The position numbers and the translations under genes are program-made. The notes beneath the pieces were generated by a model. It was not told the DNA's origin and searched no databases. It saw only the letters and a list, made by a program, of their open reading frames with translations. From assembly GCA_947628695.1 (NCBI GenBank), contig CANRAV010000006.1:1-64000 (forward strand): a stretch of DNA of 64,000 bases, written 5' to 3'. Below are positions 61,156-64,000 of this stretch, one piece after another (position 1 is the stretch's first letter; each line of letters opens with the position of its first letter). The stretch is from an uncultured Clostridia bacterium. GTDB taxonomy: Bacteria > Bacillota > Clostridia > Oscillospirales > CAG-382.

Positions 61156-62199
61156 ATGAAAAGAACTTTTTGCTTATTGCTTGCGGCAGCAATGCTTATC
61201 CTTACCGCCTGCGGCGGAGAGGGCGAAATTGACGACCCAAAAGCAAAGCCGGTTGTTGACAATTCCGACACGGTCGTTATGTCTTACGAGGGAAACACTT
61301 TAAAATCCGGCATGTATGCCTTCATATTTTCGGCGCTTAAGACTAACTATCTGTACCTTCTCCAGCTTTACGGAGACAGCGATTTTGTCGAAGACACCGA
61401 GACCTTTTGGAACATGAAGGCAGAAGACGGGCAGACCTTTGCAAAGTCCGTCACGGACGACATAAACAACCACTGCAGGATGCTGCTTATATGCAAAAAG
61501 ATGGCGGAGGAATACGGCGTTTCGCTTGACGTAAAGGCAGAGGAGGCAGTGACCGACGAGTACAACGACTATGTTTCTTCCTACGGCGGCGAGGAAGCGC
61601 TGGACGTGTTCTTGGCGCGCTACGGCATAGACACGGACGAGCTTACGGAATACCTGCGCATGAAGCAGACTATTTCGGTTTTGCAGACGAAGCTGTGCTC
61701 TGCCGGCGGTCTTTGTGAGGTAAAGGACGAGGACGTTTATTCGGAAATCGGTAAAAGATACGTAAAAGTAAAGCACATATACCTGCTGAACTCGAAGTAC
61801 GAGGGCGACGCTTTGTCAAAGGCCGAAGAGCTTTTGGCTCAGATAGAAAGCGGAGAGAAGAAGTTTGACGACTTTGCAGAGCTTTCCGACGACAACGCCA
61901 TGTCGGAGTACAAGGACGGCTTCCTTGTTGACCTTGACGAAACCGAGGAGAACTATGCCTCACTTGCAAAGGGGCTTGAGGTTGGGAAATGCGGCGTCTG
62001 CAAGGCGGAAAACGGCGCGCACCTTGTCACAAGGTGCGAGATGACGGAAGAGGACAAAAAGACAAAATTCGACACCGTTTGGGGCGAGCTTGCCGACAAA
62101 AGCTTTTCGGCGGTTTTGGAAAACCGCTACGGCCAGGTGGAGCTTAACGGCGACGAGCTTGGCAAATACGATATAATTACCGCAGACACACTGCAATAA
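61156..62199 (+). CDS. PrsA/SurA-like peptidyl-prolyl isomerase lipoprotein
   Basis: The product (347 aa) has a lipobox (LTACG, Cys near residue 19), an N-terminal SurA-like chaperone region, and a parvulin-type region with VKHIYLL, LLAQIESGEKKFDDFAELSDD and KCGVCKAENGAHLVTRCE. It should help fold proteins outside the membrane. It follows the previous foldase gene closely and lies 24 nt before tyrS. Active-site residues are partly degenerate. Confidence 0.78.
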   Translation: MKRTFCLLLAAAMLILTACGGEGEIDDPKAKPVVDNSDTVVMSYEGNTLKSGMYAFIFSALKTNYLYLLQLYGDSDFVEDTETFWNMKAEDGQTFAKSVTDDINNHCRMLLICKKMAEEYGVSLDVKAEEAVTDEYNDYVSSYGGEEALDVFLARYGIDTDELTEYLRMKQTISVLQTKLCSAGGLCEVKDEDVYSEIGKRYVKVKHIYLLNSKYEGDALSKAEELLAQIESGEKKFDDFAELSDDNAMSEYKDGFLVDLDETEENYASLAKGLEVGKCGVCKAENGAHLVTRCEMTEEDKKTKFDTVWGELADKSFSAVLENRYGQVELNGDELGKYDIITADTLQ

Positions 62200-62223
62200 A
62201 AAAGATAAGGACAGGTTTAAAAA

Positions 62224-63393
62224 ATGACTGTTAAAGAGGTTTACGACAATATTATGAGGGATGCCGTATCGGTTTACTCTGCCGAGGGGCTTCTTCAAAA
62301 GCTTGAAAGCGGGAAAAAGCTTCGCATAAAGATGGGCGCGGATCCGAGCAGACCGGACCTTCACCTTGGGCATTCCGTGCCCTTGAGGAAGCTGAGGATG
62401 CTTCAGGATTTGGGACACGAGATAGTTTTTGTAATAGGCGACTTTACCGCTATGATAGGCGATCCCTCCGGAAGGAGCAAGACGAGGGTTCCTCTCACTT
62501 ACGAGCAGACAAGGCAGAACAGCCTTTCTTACTACGAGCAGGTGTGCAAGATACTTGACAGGGAAAAGACGACCATAGTTTACAATTCGGAATGGCTTAA
62601 GTCCATGAATTTTGAGGATATACTCTCGCTTGCGGGGAAGTACACCGTTGCGAGGATACTTGAAAGGGACGATTTTGCAAAGCGCTATGCGGCAAAGCAG
62701 CCCATAGGCATGCACGAGATGTTCTATCCCCTTATGCAGGGCTATGACTCTGTCGCCCTGCATGCAGACGTCGAAATCGGCGGCAGCGACCAGACCTTCA
62801 ATCTTCTTGTCGGCAGGGACCTGCAGAAGGATTACGGCCAGACCCCGCAGGAGGTTATAACCTTCCCGCTTCTTCCCGGCCTTGACGGCGTGGAGAAGAT
62901 GAGCAAATCGCTTGACAATTACATAGGCATTGACGAAGCGCCGGAGATTATGTACGAAAAGTGCATGAAGGTGCCGGACACGCTTCTTCTGACCTATTTC
63001 AGGCTGACCTCCGACCTTGCGGAGGCAGACTTTGCAGAGCTTGTGGAAAAGGACATAATGGCGGCACACCGTCTTTATGCGGAAACAATTGTAAGGATGT
63101 ATCACGGCGAGGCTGCCGTTGCCCCCGCGGCCGACAGGTATAAGAGCATCGCCGGCGGCGGCGTTCCCGACGAGATGGAGGAATACGCCTGCGCTGTCGG
63201 CACGAGGGTTGCGGACATCCTGCGTGAAAGCGGCCTTGCCCCCTCCGGCAGTGAAGCGAGGAGGCTTATGCAGGGCGGCGGCGTAAAGGTGAACGGTGTT
63301 CAGGAAAAGAACCCGAATGCCGTCTTCGAGTCCGCAGGTGAATACGTCGTAAGCAAGGGCAAAAACAAATTCATAAAGGTCAAAGCGGAGTAG
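62224..63393 (+). CDS. tyrS: Tyrosyl-tRNA synthetase
   Basis: The product (389 aa) has the class I HIGH block as HLGHS in PSRPDLHLGHSVP, the KMSKS block in VEKMSKSLDN, and a C-terminal S4 RNA-binding domain (PSGSEARRLMQGGGVKVNG). The KMGADPSRPDLHLGH start region matches the TyrZ-type subgroup rather than the long B. subtilis TyrS. It charges tRNA-Tyr. No T-box leader is seen in the 24-nt gap before it, so it depends on the upstream operon or an unseen start. Confidence 0.95.
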   Translation: MTVKEVYDNIMRDAVSVYSAEGLLQKLESGKKLRIKMGADPSRPDLHLGHSVPLRKLRMLQDLGHEIVFVIGDFTAMIGDPSGRSKTRVPLTYEQTRQNSLSYYEQVCKILDREKTTIVYNSEWLKSMNFEDILSLAGKYTVARILERDDFAKRYAAKQPIGMHEMFYPLMQGYDSVALHADVEIGGSDQTFNLLVGRDLQKDYGQTPQEVITFPLLPGLDGVEKMSKSLDNYIGIDEAPEIMYEKCMKVPDTLLLTYFRLTSDLAEADFAELVEKDIMAAHRLYAETIVRMYHGEAAVAPAADRYKSIAGGGVPDEMEEYACAVGTRVADILRESGLAPSGSEARRLMQGGGVKVNGVQEKNPNAVFESAGEYVVSKGKNKFIKVKAE

Positions 63394-63397
63394 TTTA

Positions 63398-63438
63398 AAA
63401 GCCGCTGCAAAGCGCCGTGCGCGCATCGCGGCGGCTTT
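63398..63438 (+). terminator. Weak hairpin after tyrS
   Basis: AAAGCCGC (63398-63405) pairs with GCGGCTTT (63431-63438) across a GC-rich inner region. Few T follow, so termination would be weak. Confidence 0.4.
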
Positions 63439-63552
63439 CGCGCGCCTCTTGCGGCGAGACGTTTGGGGCTCTCTTATCGGCTTTTCGCGTCCTTTTGTGA
63501 AAAATGTATATTTGCGGGTTTTGAAGACGTCAAAATTCGACAGTTTTTGTTC

Positions 63553-63658
63553 TTGCATTTTGTCGGATAAGTGAGTATAATGTACTTATAATTGTATTTC
63601 TGTAATACTGGCGGCGTGTTTCCGTTTTGCCGCCGTGATACGTATCGGTGGTGCTTCT
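63553..63658 (+). promoter_or_regulatory. Promoter and hairpin leader of xpt
   Basis: TTGCAT (63553-63558) and TATAAT (63576-63581) are 17 bp apart. The leader contains a GGCGGC/GCCGCC hairpin (63611-63635). It does not match the purine riboswitch core that often controls xpt. Confidence 0.55.
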
Positions 63659-64000
63659 ATGAAGGCTTTGGAAGAAAAAATAAAGCGCGAGGGGTGCCTT
63701 ATGCCCGGCGATATTCTAAACGTCGGCAGCTTTTTGAACCAGCAGCTTGACTGCGCCTTTCTCTTTGAAATGGGCAAGGAGATAGGGCGGATTTTCGGCA
63801 AAGACGGCGTGAATAAGGTGCTTACCATAGAGGCGTCGGGTATTGCCGTTGCTGTCGCTGCGGGATACGCCCTCGGCGTGCCGGCCGTGTTTGCAAAAAA
63901 GCACCGCTCCGGCAACGTAAGCGGCGGTGTTTATAAAGCATCTATTCACTCCTACACTCACGGCAACGATTATGAGGCTGTCGTACCGAAGGACTTTTTG
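63659..64000 (+). CDS. xpt: Xanthine phosphoribosyltransferase (5' part)
   Basis: The window ends after 114 codons. The visible part shows the family start MKALEEKIKREGCLMPGDIL, SFLNQQLD, LTIEASGIAVAVAAGYALGVPAVFAKK. It converts xanthine and PRPP to XMP in purine salvage. The ATG at 63659 lacks a strong Shine-Dalgarno (GGTGGTG upstream). The PRPP-binding loop and C-terminus are outside the window. Confidence 0.93.
   Translation, partial: MKALEEKIKREGCLMPGDILNVGSFLNQQLDCAFLFEMGKEIGRIFGKDGVNKVLTIEASGIAVAVAAGYALGVPAVFAKKHRSGNVSGGVYKASIHSYTHGNDYEAVVPKDFL

Noticed and set aside
62200-62223. T-box leader before tyrS
   Set aside because: Only 24 nt separate the genes, too short for a T-box.
61960-63558. 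A 532-codon minus-strand frame over tyrS
   Set aside because: It is the mirror of tyrS coding sequence; the plus strand has all TyrRS motifs.
63580-63658. Purine riboswitch in the xpt leader
   Set aside because: The conserved core blocks (TCTACC, the paired loops) are missing; only a simple GC hairpin is present.

Overview
The window looks like chromosome of a Gram-positive, endospore-forming member of Clostridia (Bacillota). The evidence is a spoVAC-spoVAD-spoVAE operon, many lipobox lipoproteins, a class B sortase, a pyruvate:ferredoxin oxidoreductase, a pyruvate,phosphate dikinase, strong sigma-A type promoters (TTGACA-17-TATAAT) and Shine-Dalgarno sites. Dockerin repeats and carbohydrate-uptake genes suggest a gut or rumen fibre/glycan user of the Oscillospirales kind; the exact taxon is an inference. 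Codon choice and style look uniform, and no phage, IS element, rRNA or CRISPR array was seen.

Layout. 1-2.5 kb: hairpin, tRNA-Arg(ACG), and a three-gene sugar operon (TIM-barrel isomerase, CBM9-like protein, SIS-domain protein). 2.5-5 kb: decaying or small envelope genes, including a gene broken by two compensating indels, and lipoproteins. 5.2-8.9 kb (minus): a four-gene envelope operon with an SGNH hydrolase. 9.1-15.6 kb: comM, nifJ and a VanY-like protein that has lost a zinc ligand. 16.2-28.7 kb: a 12.5 kb carbohydrate ABC-transport operon with one giant solute-binding protein, two permease pairs, an NHL/YIP1 membrane protein and a DUF5696 protein, but no ATPase. 28.7-29.6 kb: a non-coding tract packed with repeated hairpins. 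29.6-33.4 kb (minus): mazF, then tig-clpP-clpX. 33.6-38.3 kb: sortase B, a dockerin-transglutaminase protein, and an ACP/acyl-activating enzyme pair. 38.4-40.2 kb: spoVAC-D-E.

40.2-52.6 kb (minus) is the most unusual part. One apparent operon is headed by a WYL regulator and then encodes an LRR-DUF4132 protein, SbcD, SbcC, a 72-residue protein, an LRR-BRCT protein, a vWA/DUF2201 protein and a MoxR-like AAA+ ATPase. It joins a MoxR-vWA-DUF4132 type module to a DNA-end nuclease and a BRCT reader, under a regulator family that often senses DNA damage or phage. It is the best candidate here for an undescribed genome-maintenance or conflict system.

52.8-64 kb: ppdK (minus), then housekeeping genes on plus: pth-mfd, two foldase-like lipoproteins, tyrS and the start of xpt. 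nifJ and ppdK suggest anaerobic pyruvate/PEP metabolism; mfd, comM and sbcCD handle DNA; tig/clpP/clpX and the foldases handle protein quality.
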